Shown piece by piece: positions 8,513 to 17,613 of a DNA stretch of 64,000 nt. The notes below the pieces were generated by a model. The model was not told the origin of the DNA and searched no databases. It worked only from the letters and a program-made list of their open reading frames with translations. A program made the translations under genes and the position numbers. The first letter of the stretch is position 1; each line of letters begins with the position of its first letter. Origin of the DNA: Rhodopirellula bahusiensis (GTDB lineage: Bacteria; Planctomycetota; Planctomycetia; Pirellulales; Pirellulaceae); the NCBI RefSeq assembly GCF_002727185.1, contig NZ_NIZW01000013.1, positions 1 to 64,000 on the forward strand. The letters are read 5' to 3'.

Positions 8513-11263
8513 ATGAAATTCGATTGCATCCTGCCGGGAACTCGCTGGACTCGTACGCTGTGTTTGCTGACGAGCACGCTGACTTTGTTGGCTGTTCCGA
8601 CGATCAACGCGGACGAGCCTGATACTGACGCTCCCGCTGTCGCCAAAAAAACGATCGAGCCCAGTCTGGATGATCTGACCGCTTGGGAGAACTCCGGTTT
8701 TCTGAAGCTGGAAGAGTTCTGCATTGATTGTCACAACGCGGACTATCAAGAAGCCGAAGTCGATCTGACATTGCTCAGCACTTCCGACAAGATTCGCGAA
8801 AACAGCGAGTTGGCGATGCATTCGATCAGCATGATTCGTTTCGGTGCCATGCCGCCGGAAGATTCGTCGCTGCCGACGGTCGAGGAACGTCGTGAATTGG
8901 CCGATCAACTGGACGATTTGGTCTACCACGCGACATGTGATTTGCGGCCCAAGCCCGGTCGGATCACAGCTCGCCGTTTGAACCGCGCCGAATACAACAA
9001 CGCGATTCGCGATTTGTTCGGGATGGACCTGCGACCTGCCGATCAATTTCCCTCCGATGAAGTCGGCGGTGGCTTTGACAACAACGCCGACGTGTTGTCG
9101 CTGTCGACAATGCTGATGGAGAAGTACTTGAAGGCCGGCGAGACCGTTGCTTCGACGGTGATCGTTGATCCCGCCACACTGCCATCGATCAGCAAAACGT
9201 TTGCTGACCAAACTCTGCACACCATCGGCGACGCCAAGTTGGCTTCGTTCGGCGAGTGGTTCATCCGCAGCGACGGAATGGTTTGGGTCGAAGTCGAAGT
9301 TCCCATCGAAGGTGAGTACTACTTTGACATCCGCGGTGGCACGAACCTGCGTCGATCAGAACTTGAGCAGCTGAACGAAGAGCCCGAAGAAGAGACCTCC
9401 GAGCAGAAAGTTGCGGAAGACAAAGATTCAGAAAACAAGGCCAAAGATTCGGACGACAAAGAATCCAAAGACGAAGACAAGAAGCGAGACCGACGCAGGG
9501 ACAGAGAAAAGTACGAACCGAAGGAGAGCGACAAGGTCAATCGTTGCGTCATGGTGCACGACGAAAACGGACGCTTGCTCGACATTCTGGATTTCAGCTA
9601 CCAGGAAAAGAGTGGACCGACCGACGGTGAATCGTTCCGGGCCACGTTGAAGCCTGGCAAGCATCGGTTCTTCTTTTCGCCCACGGACACTTGGATCGAC
9701 GAACTTCCAAAGTCCGAAGATCGCAAGGATCCGTGGCGGGTTGGCGAATCGATCTCGAAACGCGTGCAATCGCTGACTGACGAAGAGCTCGCCAAGACCG
9801 TTTTGCCTGCCGGCGAGAAAGTCGAAATCTCGCGTCGGATCTCGGATGACGAGTTCAGCTTCAAATTCAAAACCGTTTCAATCAAAGGCCCTTCGCCACA
9901 AAGTCGCAAGGATCTTCCGAAGACTCAATCGAAGTTGATCACACGTTTGGCTCGCGAGCGAGGCGATCGGTGGGAAGACGTTTACAAGTCGGCCAAGATC
10001 AACCTGGAACCGCTGATGCGTCGTGCGTTCCGTCGTGAAGTCAGCGAGGAAGAGGTCAAGCGATACGCGGACTTGGTGGAAGACGCCACTGAGCGACGGG
10101 AGTCGTTCTACGTTGGGATGCAGCAAGCCATCACCGCGATTCTGTGCTCGCCGAGTTTTCTGTTTCGCATCGAGTTGCCCGAATCAGACGAAGCCCGCGA
10201 ATTGGCGGCGACGGGAGAAGCGATTCCGTTGTCATCCACCCAGTTGGCCAGTCGGATGTCGTTTTTCTTGTGGAGCAGCCTTCCTGACGATGCTCTGTTG
10301 AAAGCAGCGAAGCAGGATGAGTTGGTGGAGGGATCAAAGCGTCGCCAACAAATCCGCCGCATGCTGGACGATCCAAAATCAAATTCACTCGGGGAACAAT
10401 TCGCAACGCAGTGGTTTGGATTGGGCAACTTGAACGCTCGCGACATGTCGGCGTTTGGCGGCAACGAAGAAGGCCCCGATGTCACGGTGGATGACTTGGC
10501 CGCAGAGACTCACGCGTTGTTCGATCACGTGCTGAAAAACAATTTGCCCGTCACCGAATTGCTGACCGCCGACTACACGTTCGTGAACCGTTCGTTGGCC
10601 AATTGGTACGGCGTGGAGCTTCCGAACCAAGACGACAAATCGAAGCTGCAAAAGGTGTCCCTCGCCGATGCCGGGCGTCGTGGGATTCTGGGGCACGCCG
10701 GTGTGCTGACGTTGACCAGTTATCCGACCCGAAATTCACCGGTCCAGCGTGGCAAGTGGATTCTCGAGAACATTCTTGGGACGCCGCCACCAGAAGCCCC
10801 ACCGAACGTTCCTGAATTGGAAGAGACCCGTGCGGCGTCAGCCGACGCGACCCTTCGTGAACAATTGGAATTGCACCGCGCCGATCCCGGTTGTGCTTCG
10901 TGCCACCGTGTGATGGATGCTTTGGGATTTGGATTGGAAACGATGGATCACCTCGGTCGTCTTCGTCCGCCCAGTGATCCATCAGTTGCCGATGCCAATG
11001 GTGAACTGCCCGGCGGCCGTGCTTTCCGCGGTGCGATGGAGTTGAGCGAAATGTTGGCGAGCACCGAAACCCGCCGTTTTGCTGACACGACCGTCCGCCG
11101 ACTGTTATCCTTTGCCATTGGCCGCGAATTGCGTCCTGCTGATCGATGTTTTGTCGAAGCCATTTTGAATGACACCGAAGCCGACGGTTTCCGTTTGCGA
11201 GACTTGGTGGAAGGTGTCATCAGCAGCCCTCCGTTTTTGACCACCAGCGTCCCTACCTCTTGA
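8513..11263 (+). CDS. secreted DUF1587/DUF1592/DUF1588/DUF1585 c-type cytochrome
   Basis: A 916-residue protein with a signal peptide (LCLLTSTLTLLAVPTINA). A first haem-binding CIDCH lies near residue 73. The DUF1587 hallmark RLNRAEYNNAIRDLFG is near 158. DUF1592, DUF1588 and DUF1585 follow, with GILGHAGVLTLTSYPTRNSPVQRG and a second haem motif CASCH near 795, and the end SFAIGRELRPADR. These planctomycete proteins are exported and probably take part in extracellular redox chemistry, but no reaction is proven. Residues about 288-345 are an unusual Glu/Lys/Asp-rich insert. It precedes the DUF1552 gene, its constant partner. Confidence 0.9.
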   Translation: MKFDCILPGTRWTRTLCLLTSTLTLLAVPTINADEPDTDAPAVAKKTIEPSLDDLTAWENSGFLKLEEFCIDCHNADYQEAEVDLTLLSTSDKIRENSELAMHSISMIRFGAMPPEDSSLPTVEERRELADQLDDLVYHATCDLRPKPGRITARRLNRAEYNNAIRDLFGMDLRPADQFPSDEVGGGFDNNADVLSLSTMLMEKYLKAGETVASTVIVDPATLPSISKTFADQTLHTIGDAKLASFGEWFIRSDGMVWVEVEVPIEGEYYFDIRGGTNLRRSELEQLNEEPEEETSEQKVAEDKDSENKAKDSDDKESKDEDKKRDRRRDREKYEPKESDKVNRCVMVHDENGRLLDILDFSYQEKSGPTDGESFRATLKPGKHRFFFSPTDTWIDELPKSEDRKDPWRVGESISKRVQSLTDEELAKTVLPAGEKVEISRRISDDEFSFKFKTVSIKGPSPQSRKDLPKTQSKLITRLARERGDRWEDVYKSAKINLEPLMRRAFRREVSEEEVKRYADLVEDATERRESFYVGMQQAITAILCSPSFLFRIELPESDEARELAATGEAIPLSSTQLASRMSFFLWSSLPDDALLKAAKQDELVEGSKRRQQIRRMLDDPKSNSLGEQFATQWFGLGNLNARDMSAFGGNEEGPDVTVDDLAAETHALFDHVLKNNLPVTELLTADYTFVNRSLANWYGVELPNQDDKSKLQKVSLADAGRRGILGHAGVLTLTSYPTRNSPVQRGKWILENILGTPPPEAPPNVPELEETRAASADATLREQLELHRADPGCASCHRVMDALGFGLETMDHLGRLRPPSDPSVADANGELPGGRAFRGAMELSEMLASTETRRFADTTVRRLLSFAIGRELRPADRCFVEAILNDTEADGFRLRDLVEGVISSPPFLTTSVPTS

Positions 11264-11313
11264 TCGTTCTTCTTGCCCGCCCACGGCTCCCCGCCTGTAC
11301 TAAGGAAAGTCAC

Positions 11314-12717
11314 ATGAAAGACTCGATGAACGTCCCCAACGCTCCCAATCAGCCCAACGCGATCGCACAAATCGGCTCGTCCCGATTGAGTCGCCGTACG
11401 ATGCTGCGTGCATCGGGATTGGCTCTCGGATTGCCGTTGCTCGAGGCGATGACACCAGCGGGCCGGAGTGCTTACGCGGCCAAGGAAGCATTGCAGCTGA
11501 CTGACGTTTCACGTCCGGTCCGAATGGCGTGCGTGTTCTTTCCCAACGGTGTGATCCAACCTTCTTGGCGTCCAAAGGTGGACGGCGACAACTGGGAAAT
11601 GGGCGAGACGTTGAAGCCGTTGCAGGCTTACAAAGACAAGCTGAACGTGATCTCCAACCTGACCCTCGACAACGGGCGTGCGGGCAAGGACGGCGCCGGC
11701 GACCACGCTCGCGGTGGTTCAACGTTCTTGACGGCAGCACGTCCTGTCAAAACCAGCAGCAACATCCGGCTGGGCATCTCACTCGATCAAGTCGCCGCGA
11801 CCGCGCTCGCCGGACAGACACGTTTGCCTTCGATCGAGCTCGGTTTGACCGGCAGTCGAAACGCGGGCAGTTGCGACTCTGGATACAGCTGTGCTTATTC
11901 GTCGAACATTTCATGGAAGAACGAAACGCAACCGATGCCAAAGGAAACGATTCCTCGGCTCGCGTTTGAACGCATGTTTGGTTCCGGCGATGCGGCTTTG
12001 GAACGCAAGCAACGTTTGGCTCGCAAAAGCATTCTCGACGTTGTTCGTGGCGATGCGGAGCGTTTAATGAAACAAGTTGGCAAGACCGACAAACGCAAGC
12101 TGGATGAATACTTCACCAGCGTTCGTGAAATCGAAACTCGAATTGAGCAAACCGAAGCAGAAGATCGCAAGTCACTGCCTGATTTGGATGTTCCGATGGG
12201 ACGCGTCACCGCATTCCGCGAGCACGCTCGGCTGATGTATGATTTGATGGTCGTCGGTTTCCAAACGGACACGACCCGAGTTGCGACTTTCATGTTGGAC
12301 AATGCAGGCGGCAACCGTTCGTATCCTGAAGTGGGAGTCAAAGAAGCTCACCACGGATTGAGTCACCACCGGGACAAGACCGAGACGGTCGAGAGGATCC
12401 AAAAGGTGGATCATTATCTCGTCGAGCAATTCGCGTACTTCCTGGAACGACTGGAGTCAGTCGAGGAGAGCGGCAGCACGTTGCTGGACAACTCGATGGT
12501 GCTGTACGGCAGCGGATTGGGCGACGGCAACCGGCACACTCACCACGATCTTCCGATCGTGTTGGCAGGTGGCGGCGGTGGTCAAATCAAGACCGGCCGA
12601 TACGTTCAAGCCGAGGAAGAAACGCCGATGGCGAACTTGTTCCTCAGCATGCTCGACATCGTCGGCACACCCGCTGAGCAGATCGGCGACAGCACCGGTC
12701 GCTTGCAGCTCTCGTAA
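11314..12717 (+). CDS. secreted DUF1552 protein with Tat signal
   Basis: From ATG 11314 (MKDSMNVPNAPN), preceded by AAGGAA, the product is 467 residues. SRRTMLRASGLALGLPLLEAM near residues 29-50 is a twin-arginine export signal, so the protein folds before export, often meaning a cofactor is loaded in the cytoplasm. The body matches DUF1552: ACVFFPNGV, then DHARGGSTFLT, LMYDLMVVGFQTDTTRV, and LYGSGLGDGNRHTHHDLP. The His-rich C-terminal motif may bind metal. It lies 50 bp downstream of the DUF1592 cytochrome gene and is almost certainly cotranscribed. The pair's reaction is unknown. Confidence 0.9.
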   Translation: MKDSMNVPNAPNQPNAIAQIGSSRLSRRTMLRASGLALGLPLLEAMTPAGRSAYAAKEALQLTDVSRPVRMACVFFPNGVIQPSWRPKVDGDNWEMGETLKPLQAYKDKLNVISNLTLDNGRAGKDGAGDHARGGSTFLTAARPVKTSSNIRLGISLDQVAATALAGQTRLPSIELGLTGSRNAGSCDSGYSCAYSSNISWKNETQPMPKETIPRLAFERMFGSGDAALERKQRLARKSILDVVRGDAERLMKQVGKTDKRKLDEYFTSVREIETRIEQTEAEDRKSLPDLDVPMGRVTAFREHARLMYDLMVVGFQTDTTRVATFMLDNAGGNRSYPEVGVKEAHHGLSHHRDKTETVERIQKVDHYLVEQFAYFLERLESVEESGSTLLDNSMVLYGSGLGDGNRHTHHDLPIVLAGGGGGQIKTGRYVQAEEETPMANLFLSMLDIVGTPAEQIGDSTGRLQLS

Positions 12718-12763
12718 GCGACAAACGGTCTTGTCTGCCGACTGGTTATGAAGGCGTCAGTAC

Positions 12764-12783
12764 GTCGGGCTTCCAAGCCCGAC
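12764..12783 (+). terminator. hairpin after the DUF1552 gene
   Basis: Perfect 9-bp stem with a 2-nt loop (GTCGGGCTT, CC, AAGCCCGAC) 47 bp past the stop. There is no U-run, so it may be a terminator or transcript-stabilising hairpin rather than a classic intrinsic terminator. Confidence 0.5.
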
Positions 12784-12841
12784 GAATCACCATTGCGTCA
12801 ATCAACAAATCGCCGTCGAAGCAAATTTCCTCTCCAACCGC

Positions 12842-12872
12842 ACCAATTGGCCGACGGCCGTTAGGCCCGGTT
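12842..12872 (+). repeat. 31-bp dispersed repeat, copy 1
   Basis: Reads ACCAATTGGCCGACGGCC then GTTAGGCCCGGTT, with a palindromic ACGGCCGT centre. Near-identical copies occur at 28243-28273 and 28617-28647 (same strand) and at 35779-35809 and 36221-36250 (opposite strand). Here it sits in the gap between convergent genes. Confidence 0.8.
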
Positions 12873-12919
12873 GCGTCGTCAAAACCGGGACGAACGTGCG
12901 TCGGTTGATGAGTCTGGCT

Positions 12920-13864
12920 TCATCGCAACCCGCCGACTCGCATGTCGAGCGTGTAAGCGGAATCCTGGGCCGTGATGAAAAGCTGGCGATGTCCTTCGCC
13001 TCCGAACGTCACGTTCGCGGTCCAGCCCTTTGGAACTGCGATTGTTTCGAGCTTGTTGCCGGCTGCATCGAACACCGTCACGCCGACACTGCCGGTCAAA
13101 TACAGATTGCGTTCTTGGTCGAGCGTCATCCCGTCGCTGCCCATCTCGCAGAATAATTCGCGGTTGGTGAGCGAGCCGTCTTCGGCGATGTCGTAGCGGT
13201 AAGTCTTCTTGTCGCCAATGTCAGCGATCCACAACTGGCGGTTCGAGGCGTCTCCGATGATCCCGTTGGGTTGGACCAAGTCATCCACGAGTTGGGTCAG
13301 CTTTCCGTCCTTGGTCAGGCGGTAAACGCCGCGCGGATTGTCCGCGGGGATGGTGTGCTTCCAATACGGACGTTTGTACAACGGATCGGTGAAGTAAATC
13401 GTTCCATCCGCGTCGACCCAGCAATCATTGGGGCCACCAAAGCGGCGTCCGTCGACTGAGTCGATCAAGACCTCGTGCGATTGATCTTTCAAGTCAATCG
13501 ACCACATCTCGTTGTTCGCGTCGGCACAAGCGATCAGCCGATCGGGAGCGACGAAGTACAGGCCGTTGCTACGACCGCAGGGCGACATCCAATCGGACAG
13601 CTTTCCCGACTTCGCGTCATAGCGGACGATCCGGTCATTCGGTTGGTCGGTGAAGTAGACGTTGCCGTCACCGTCGGCTGTGGGGCCTTCCGTGAACTTG
13701 TAACTGTCACCAACCAGTTGCAGCTTCGCACCGGATTGGACAACGGATGCGGGTTTGGTCTCGCTGCTTTTCGATCCCGCGTTATCCGCGAAAAGTTGAG
13801 AGCCGAGAAGTGATGAGGAGGTGATTGCGACCCATGCCAAGAGCCGCCGACGCATTGGATTCAT
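12920..13864 (-). CDS. secreted SMP-30/gluconolactonase-like protein
   Basis: A 314-residue protein from ATG 13864 (MNPMRRRLLAWVAITSSSLLG). The start is Arg-rich followed by a hydrophobic stretch, so it is probably exported; ATG 13855 is an alternative. The body is a six-bladed propeller of the SMP-30/gluconolactonase type: FTEGPTADGDGNVYFTD, NGLYFVAPDRLIACAD, FGGPNDCWVDADGTIYFTDP and QPNGIIGDASNRQLWIAD. The Glu in FTEGP, the Asn in GPNDC and the Asn in QPNG are the expected divalent-metal ligands. Such enzymes hydrolyse sugar lactones. It follows the SLC13 transporter gene and overlaps its 3' end by 83 bp, consistent with uptake and processing of one sugar-derived compound. Confidence 0.8.
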   Translation of the reverse strand: MNPMRRRLLAWVAITSSSLLGSQLFADNAGSKSSETKPASVVQSGAKLQLVGDSYKFTEGPTADGDGNVYFTDQPNDRIVRYDAKSGKLSDWMSPCGRSNGLYFVAPDRLIACADANNEMWSIDLKDQSHEVLIDSVDGRRFGGPNDCWVDADGTIYFTDPLYKRPYWKHTIPADNPRGVYRLTKDGKLTQLVDDLVQPNGIIGDASNRQLWIADIGDKKTYRYDIAEDGSLTNRELFCEMGSDGMTLDQERNLYLTGSVGVTVFDAAGNKLETIAVPKGWTANVTFGGEGHRQLFITAQDSAYTLDMRVGGLR

Positions 13865-15314
13865 CTGAGGATTCACTTTCGGGGACTGGAGGGACAATGT
13901 CCAATCGCGGCATCCAGTCCATTCCCGCGACGGTCAAAGAAACCAATGTAATCACAACCGCCGCAACCAAGTTGAGGAACAAACCGTTGCGGGCCATCTC
14001 GTCGGTCCGAATGCCTCCCGCGCCGAAGACGATCACGTTGGGAGCGGTCGCGACGGGCAACATGAACGCACAGGAACAGCTGATCGTTCCGGGCAACATC
14101 AGCAGCTCAGGAGGCAGGCCGACTTCCACGGACAACGCGGCCAAGATGGGAAGCAGCAACATCGCGGTGGCGGTGCTGCTGGTGATTTCAGTCAAGAACG
14201 TGACCAGCAAACAGATTGAAAGGACGATGACCCAAGGCGGTGCGTCTTTCAAGAACGCCAGCTGTTGTCCGATCGCGATACTCAATCCCGATTGGTCAAA
14301 ACCTTTCGCGAGAGCCATCCCACCACCGAACATGATCAGGATGCCCCACGGATTCTTCTTGGCGGTGTCCCAATCCATCAGGCGCTCGTCATCGCCGAGT
14401 CCACTGGGGCAGATGAACAAAAACAACGAAGCGGCGAGAGCGATCGTGGCATCACCAATCATGCCTCCATCCCAAGGCAACAGACCGGTCCAGCCACCGA
14501 ACGGGCTCATTCGAAACACCCACAGCAGCGCGGTCGTGGCGAACACGCCCAGCAAATAGATTTCGTTGCGAGCGATCGGAGCCATTTCTGGCATCGATAC
14601 TGGACGAACGTCATCAATATTCCGAGTCAGCCACCACCAAATGATCGGCAGCATGATGATCGTGACGGGCAACCCGAACATCATCCAGGTGCCAAAGGGG
14701 ACTTCGACGCCGAACTTGGTTTCCATTTCACCCATGAAGACGACGTTGGGCGGCGTTCCGATCGGTGTCGCCATCCCACCGACGCTGGCCGAGTACGCGA
14801 TGCCCAGCAACAAGGGAACTCTTAGTTTGGGATCATCGGCTTGCGATATCACCGCCAAGGCGATCGGCAGCATCATCAGTGCGGTGGCCGAGTTGCTGAT
14901 CCACATCGACAGCGAAGCGGTGGCCAACATGAACCCCAACACCAATCGCTTTCCCCCGCGACCGCCAACCAGACGCACCATGTTGATCGCGATTCGGCGG
15001 TGAGCCCCGCTGCGTTCCATCGCGGCGGAAAGAAGGAATCCGCCCAGCAACAGCAGGATCATCGTGTGCCCATAGGCTTCCGCCACCTCCTTGTGGCTGA
15101 CCACTCCAAGGGTCGGCAAAGCTACGAATGGCAGCAGCCCCACGACGGCGATGTGCAGGCACTCGAAGATCCACCACAAAGCGCAGGTGATCGCGACTCC
15201 GGCGCACATGGCGGCGGGAACCGGCAGTCCATTTCGATTCGCAAAGTAGGCGATGCCAAACGCCACCAGGGGCGCTAGGGGCAGCATCCAACGCGAGATT
15301 TTATCGAAGCTCAT
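13782..15314 (-). CDS. SLC13/DASS-family sodium-coupled anion symporter
   Basis: A 510-residue protein with 11-13 membrane segments. The two Ser-Asn-Thr-like signatures of the family are visible: WISNSATALMMLPIA near residue 140 and EITSSTATAMLLLPI near 375, with GTPPNVVFMGEM between them. Family members import dicarboxylates, citrate or sulfate with sodium ions. The substrate cannot be fixed by eye. The ATG overlaps the stop of the RbsD/FucU gene (ATGA) and the 3' end overlaps the lactonase gene, so substrate handling with carbohydrate enzymes is likely. The last 30 residues are hydrophilic and not family-typical. Confidence 0.85.
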   Translation of the reverse strand: MSFDKISRWMLPLAPLVAFGIAYFANRNGLPVPAAMCAGVAITCALWWIFECLHIAVVGLLPFVALPTLGVVSHKEVAEAYGHTMILLLLGGFLLSAAMERSGAHRRIAINMVRLVGGRGGKRLVLGFMLATASLSMWISNSATALMMLPIALAVISQADDPKLRVPLLLGIAYSASVGGMATPIGTPPNVVFMGEMETKFGVEVPFGTWMMFGLPVTIIMLPIIWWWLTRNIDDVRPVSMPEMAPIARNEIYLLGVFATTALLWVFRMSPFGGWTGLLPWDGGMIGDATIALAASLFLFICPSGLGDDERLMDWDTAKKNPWGILIMFGGGMALAKGFDQSGLSIAIGQQLAFLKDAPPWVIVLSICLLVTFLTEITSSTATAMLLLPILAALSVEVGLPPELLMLPGTISCSCAFMLPVATAPNVIVFGAGGIRTDEMARNGLFLNLVAAVVITLVSLTVAGMDWMPRLDIVPPVPESESSDESNASAALGMGRNHLLITSRLSTFRG

Positions 15315-15760
15315 CCATCCATCCGCACACCGAGGGTGAGCAGAAGGTTGGCGTAGCGTTGTTGGTCGCCCGTTTGAATCGTCAGCACATGATCGTCGGT
15401 GATGACGTGGTCATAGAACGACCACTTTTCAAGAGGCTGCAGTTCGACGCTGCTGCCAGCATCTTTGAAGGATTGGCGGTACTCTTCCCAAACCGGTGGA
15501 TCGCCGTCGAGAGCGTAGGGCCCGTCGGTTTCGGTTTGCATGGTCATCGCGGCTTCCACGGGAATCGCTGACAGCAAAGCTTTCAGGACTTGATCGCAGG
15601 AAACCAAACCGGGGCTGAGGTTCAGACTGACCAGTTTTGCATTGGGCCCGCGTTTGTTCAGTGCCGGGTAGTTCCCGTCGGCGATCAAAATCGTGCTGTG
15701 GTGGCCGGCGGCGGCACAGATGGCCGAGATTTCCGGATGGATCAGATTGGACAAAAGCAT
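15311..15760 (-). CDS. RbsD/FucU-family sugar mutarotase
   Basis: A 149-residue protein matching the RbsD/FucU fold: the N-terminal AAAGHHSTILIADGNYPA contains the conserved Gly-His and Asp-Gly-x-Tyr-Pro, and RYANLLLTLGV closes it. These enzymes interconvert sugar anomers (D-ribopyranase or L-fucose mutarotase). The length and the internal WEEYRQSFKDAG segment look closer to FucU. It is the middle gene of the isomerase, mutarotase, transporter, lactonase group, 94 bp after the TIM-barrel gene and overlapping the transporter by 4 bp. Confidence 0.85.
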   Translation of the reverse strand: MLLSNLIHPEISAICAAAGHHSTILIADGNYPALNKRGPNAKLVSLNLSPGLVSCDQVLKALLSAIPVEAAMTMQTETDGPYALDGDPPVWEEYRQSFKDAGSSVELQPLEKWSFYDHVITDDHVLTIQTGDQQRYANLLLTLGVRMDG

Positions 15761-15854
15761 GGGGAAAGCCTCGGTCAGGTTGGTTAAAAAAAGGTGGAAT
15801 GATGTGTTTGCGGTCGGCAGGGCGTTGGTTCACTCAGCAGCCGGAACGATCGAG

Positions 15855-16673
15855 TTAGGCGATGCTGCTTTTCAGATTGGCGATGCTGTCGCGAACCAAA
15901 GTTTCGACACCCGGTGAGTAATCGAACACTTCGACGCTGACCCATCCATCGTATTTAACGTCGGTCAACGCTTTCATGATGGGCTCGAAAGGCACTTCGC
16001 CCATGCCGGGGCCGAGCAGGTTGGGATCGTTGGCGTGAAAGTGAATCATTGAATCAGCGTGTTCGCGAATCACGGTCTCGATCGGTTTGGATTCGCTGCT
16101 CATTGCTTTGACATCCAGGTGCAACCCGATGTGATCGTCGTCGAGCATTCGAGCCAACTGAACGCCTTCGTCGGCCGTGTTGAGGAAGTCGCCTTCGCCC
16201 GGTCCGAGCGGTTCCAAGGCGATTCGAACGCCGTGGGAATGCAACGCGGGGATCACTCCGTGCAGCACTTCGGCGGCGTTTTCCATCGCTTCGTCGATCG
16301 TTTGGCCTTCGGTGCGATTTCGTTGCTGGGGCGATCCCAGCACCATGACCTTGCCGCCCAAGTCCGCACACAGTTCGGCCAAATCGCAAAGATAGGCCGT
16401 CGTGCTGGCTCGAGTGATCGCGTCGCGTGTCGTCAGGTGGTAACCCTCGGTCTTGGCCAGCAACCAGTGCAGGCCAACGCACTGCATTTCGGCCTCGGCC
16501 ATCAGGTCACGGTAGGTGCGACGATCCGATTTCGAGTAAGTCGAAATGTTATCGGACAACATGAAGGGGGCCACTTCCCATCCGGTGTATCCTGCGTCTT
16601 TCGTCAAACGCAGGGCGTCTTCCACGGGCATGTCACCAAACGTTTCGTTGCAGATTGCGTAACGGAAAGGCAT
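15855..16673 (-). CDS. sugar phosphate isomerase/epimerase-like TIM barrel
   Basis: A 272-residue xylose-isomerase-like TIM barrel (AP endonuclease 2 superfamily). Family features include GYTGWEVAPFML, RIALEPLGPGEGDFLNT with the metal-binding Glu, HIGLHLDVKAM with Asp, MIHFHANDPN with His, and the C-terminal GWVSVEVFD with Glu. Together these Glu/Asp/His residues form the usual metal site. Members isomerise or epimerise keto-sugars. It is the first gene of the minus-strand sugar group. Which sugar is used cannot be read from sequence. Confidence 0.85.
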   Translation of the reverse strand: MPFRYAICNETFGDMPVEDALRLTKDAGYTGWEVAPFMLSDNISTYSKSDRRTYRDLMAEAEMQCVGLHWLLAKTEGYHLTTRDAITRASTTAYLCDLAELCADLGGKVMVLGSPQQRNRTEGQTIDEAMENAAEVLHGVIPALHSHGVRIALEPLGPGEGDFLNTADEGVQLARMLDDDHIGLHLDVKAMSSESKPIETVIREHADSMIHFHANDPNLLGPGMGEVPFEPIMKALTDVKYDGWVSVEVFDYSPGVETLVRDSIANLKSSIA

Positions 16674-16871
16674 GATTCAGGGCTGTCTTCGATTTGAGGG
16701 GTCTGGGTCGGGATCTGGTCCAGTCATGGTCTGACAATGTAGGCTGTCACGCCGCAAGATGGCAGACGTGCAAAGAAAATCGCTTGCCGAAGTAAGGTAA
16801 GGTTCCACACCGAGCTGCGTCCCATTTGCTGCTACCGATTTGTTGCTCTGTTCACTAACCAAAATCAAACG

Positions 16872-17336
16872 ATGATTTCTCGAACCCCAATCGCCAAGAC
16901 ATCGCTAGCGTTCGTGTTGGCAATCATGATGCTGCCAATCGGATGCTCTCGCACGACGCGGTCCAGCTCTCCTGGTCCCGAAGATCCGGACGCACCGACT
17001 GAATTCACAACGACGGACACGGGCCTGAAGTACCGCATCCTGCGAGTCGGCTCGGGTGACAAACCGGGACGCGAAAGCTTTGTGACGGTGGATTATGTCG
17101 GATGGCTGGATAGCGGACGGGAATTTGACAGTTCCTACAACCGTCGAGAACCGGCCGATTTCAATCTGTCGAGTGTCATCCCAGCGTGGACCGAGGGCGT
17201 TCAATTGGTCGGCGAGGGTGGCATGATCGAACTAGAAGTTCCATCCGATCTCGGATACGGGCCAGCCGGCAATCCACCCGAGATCCCACCGAACGCGACG
17301 CTGCACTTCAAAGTCGAACTTCACGACGTCCGCTGA
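16872..17336 (+). CDS. FKBP-type peptidyl-prolyl isomerase lipoprotein
   Basis: A 154-residue protein with an N-terminal signal ending in the lipobox MLPIGC (Cys 25), a 20-residue disordered linker, then one FKBP domain: LKYRILRVGSGDKPG, VTVDYVGWLDSGREFDSS, VIPAWTEGVQLVGEGG, PSDLGYGPAGNPPEIPPNATLHF. The active-site Tyr, Phe-Asp and Ile-Pro of the FKBP pocket are present. It should assist folding of exported proteins from the outer face of a membrane. It is a single gene, divergent from the isomerase group 198 bp away. Confidence 0.9.
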   Translation: MISRTPIAKTSLAFVLAIMMLPIGCSRTTRSSSPGPEDPDAPTEFTTTDTGLKYRILRVGSGDKPGRESFVTVDYVGWLDSGREFDSSYNRREPADFNLSSVIPAWTEGVQLVGEGGMIELEVPSDLGYGPAGNPPEIPPNATLHFKVELHDVR

Positions 17337-17496
17337 GTAGGACCGATTGATGTCATCCGAAAAGCAGTTTCGGCGTCAACCAACGTTGCAGGTGAATAGA
17401 GTGCTCACCCTATCGCCGACTTTGTCAGCCGCACAGCTTTAGCAGCTTGTTGGTTTTGTCGTAGGTTGGCCACTCTTGGCCGACACCCACAACTCT

Positions 17497-17516
17497 GACG
17501 GGCAAGAGTGCCCGTC
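17497..17516. terminator. hairpin between convergent genes
   Basis: Perfect 8-bp stem with 4-nt loop (GACGGGCA, AGAG, TGCCCGTC) in the 277-bp gap between the FKBP gene and the convergent hydrolase gene. It is symmetrical and could end transcription from both sides. Nothing else is seen in the gap. Confidence 0.55.
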
Positions 17517-17613
17517 CTACCTGCGTTGAAACGTCATTGACGACGAAATCAACAGTCCGTTGGCCGCGGTTCGCAACGCCACATACCGCTCCCGAACCAA
17601 CAGTGAACGATTC

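Noticed and set aside
9319-9585. Ser-rich 88-codon frame on the minus strand
   Set aside because: It is the antisense of the Glu/Lys-rich insert of the DUF1592 gene, where sense composition creates an open complementary frame.
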